From NCBI GenBank assembly GCA_050012355.1, contig JBEKHI010000244.1:1-12653 (forward strand): DNA of 12,653 nt, in the 5' to 3' direction. Source of the stretch: JBEKHI01 sp050012355. Its GTDB lineage: Bacteria; Actinomycetota; Actinomycetes; Streptosporangiales; Streptosporangiaceae. The translations under genes and the position numbers were made by a program. Below, piece after piece: positions 11,960 through 12,653 of the stretch. The stretch's first letter is position 1. Each line of letters starts with the position of its first letter. The notes beneath the pieces are model-generated. The model was given only the letters and a program-made list of their open reading frames with translations. It was not told the origin of the DNA and did no database searches.

Positions 11960-12598
11960 ATGGAACAACCGGACGACGCCCTCAGGGTCTCCGACGCCGA
12001 GCGGGACGAGGTACTAAGCGCACTCGGTGACCACGCGGCGGCGGGTCGGCTGACGCTCGATGAGCTGGATGAACGCTCCGGCCAGGTGCTAGTCGCCAAG
12101 ACCCGGGGCGAACTGACCCAGCTGACCAGGGATCTCCCAGCCGGCGAGCTGGCCCAGCAGCCCCAAGCTCCTAGGCGGGAGCCGGTGCGCTGGATGGTCG
12201 CCATCCTGGGCGGATCGCACCGTCGCGGCCGGTTCCGCGCCGTCGGCGAGGTGAACGCCGTCAACTTCATGGGCGGCGACGAGATCGACTTGCGGGACGC
12301 CGAGATCGAGGGCGGCGAGCTGACGCTGAAGGTCTACTCCGTCATGGGCGGATCGAACATCTACGTGCCGGAAAGCGTCGAGGTGGACGTCGGCGGCATC
12401 TCGATCATGGGCGGCAACCAGGAACACGGCCGGATGACGCGTCCGCGCCGCGGCGCGCCGCTGATCAGGATCCGGACGGTCAACCTGATGGGCGGCATCA
12501 ACATCTACCATCTCCCCCCGGAGGCACGCGGCGCCTCACTCTCTGAAGCCCGCCGCCTAGCCAAACAAGCCGAACGCGGCCAGCTCCCGCCCGCCTGA
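11960..12598 (+). CDS. DUF1707 (SHOCT-like) protein with LiaF-like C-terminal domain
   Basis: The 212-aa cytoplasmic protein begins with a DUF1707 domain (LRVSDAERDEVLSALGDHAAAGRLTLDELDERSG, about 8-60), which in actinomycetes is joined to various membrane or sensory modules. The second half is a beta-rich cell-wall-active-antibiotics-response/LiaF-type domain in which MGG recurs at 104-106, 129-131, 150-152 and 177-179, marking turns of a parallel beta solenoid. LiaF proteins modulate two-component envelope-stress sensors, but no transmembrane segment or kinase partner is seen here. ATG 11960 has no good Shine-Dalgarno. AAACAT ends 6 nt upstream, a weak leaderless signal. A terminator hairpin follows after ~16 bp. 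Confidence 0.9.
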   Translation: MEQPDDALRVSDAERDEVLSALGDHAAAGRLTLDELDERSGQVLVAKTRGELTQLTRDLPAGELAQQPQAPRREPVRWMVAILGGSHRRGRFRAVGEVNAVNFMGGDEIDLRDAEIEGGELTLKVYSVMGGSNIYVPESVEVDVGGISIMGGNQEHGRMTRPRRGAPLIRIRTVNLMGGINIYHLPPEARGASLSEARRLAKQAERGQLPPA

Positions 12599-12614
12599 CC
12601 ACGCCCCCCACCCC

Positions 12615-12635
12615 CGGTCGATGTGACATCGACCG
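12615..12635 (+). terminator. Hairpin terminator after the DUF1707 gene
   Basis: CGGTCGATG (12615-12623) pairs with CATCGACCG (12627-12635) around TGA, directly downstream of the DUF1707 stop. There is no U-tract, as is common in high-GC organisms. The 10-mer CCCGGTCGAT (12613-12622) recurs at 12644-12653, where the window ends, so a second copy of the hairpin may follow. Confidence 0.6.
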
Positions 12636-12653
12636 CGCTAGAGCCCGGTCGAT

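Overview
The window looks like a chromosomal segment of a high-GC Gram-positive actinomycete. The DNA is strongly GC-rich, GTG starts are common, and several families are typical of Actinobacteria: a class F sortase, a DUF1707 protein with a LiaF-like tail, a DUF2461 protein, and a xi-class GST-like reductase of the kind found in mycothiol-using bacteria. Several genes appear to be leaderless, with a TANNNT -10 box ending 6-7 nt before the start codon. I see no rRNA, tRNA, transposase, phage gene or CRISPR array. No stretch longer than about 170 bases lacks a gene.

Layout. Bases 1-2560 (+) form a cell-surface block: a class F sortase with a very long Lys/Arg/His-rich N-terminal region, a secreted protein with four Cys-Cys pairs, a near-perfect 20-bp-arm hairpin, and a small secreted Ig-like protein. 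An aldo/keto reductase (2590-3438, +) follows and meets a run of six minus-strand genes (6889 down to 3494). In transcription order these are a DUF1992/DnaJC28-like protein, a PPOX flavin/F420-binding oxidoreductase, a MazF/PemK-like toxin without a visible antitoxin, and a PadR-membrane protein-lipoprotein operon.

From 6973 the (+) strand carries a glutathionyl-hydroquinone-reductase-like enzyme. It converges through a 12-bp-stem terminator on a secreted Ig-like protein (minus). Upstream of that gene is a minus-strand YCII-domain gene, preceded by a 30-codon leaderless small ORF. A serine beta-lactamase-like hydrolase (+) then converges on a minus-strand pair, a VOC protein and a Mug-type DNA glycosylase, which overlap by 8 nt. 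The VOC gene diverges from a DUF2461 gene across only 22 bp, where the two candidate -10 boxes share two base pairs. A DUF1707/LiaF-like gene and a terminator hairpin end the window.

How the genes may work together is mostly inference. The sortase and the secreted proteins suggest envelope decoration. The PadR operon looks like an autoregulated envelope-response unit. The remaining genes are housekeeping-type redox, repair and small-domain genes. No complete new defence or biosynthetic system is evident. The items most worth a second look are the CC-repeat secreted protein, the overlapping divergent leaderless promoters, the leaderless small ORF ahead of the YCII gene, and the orphan MazF-like toxin.
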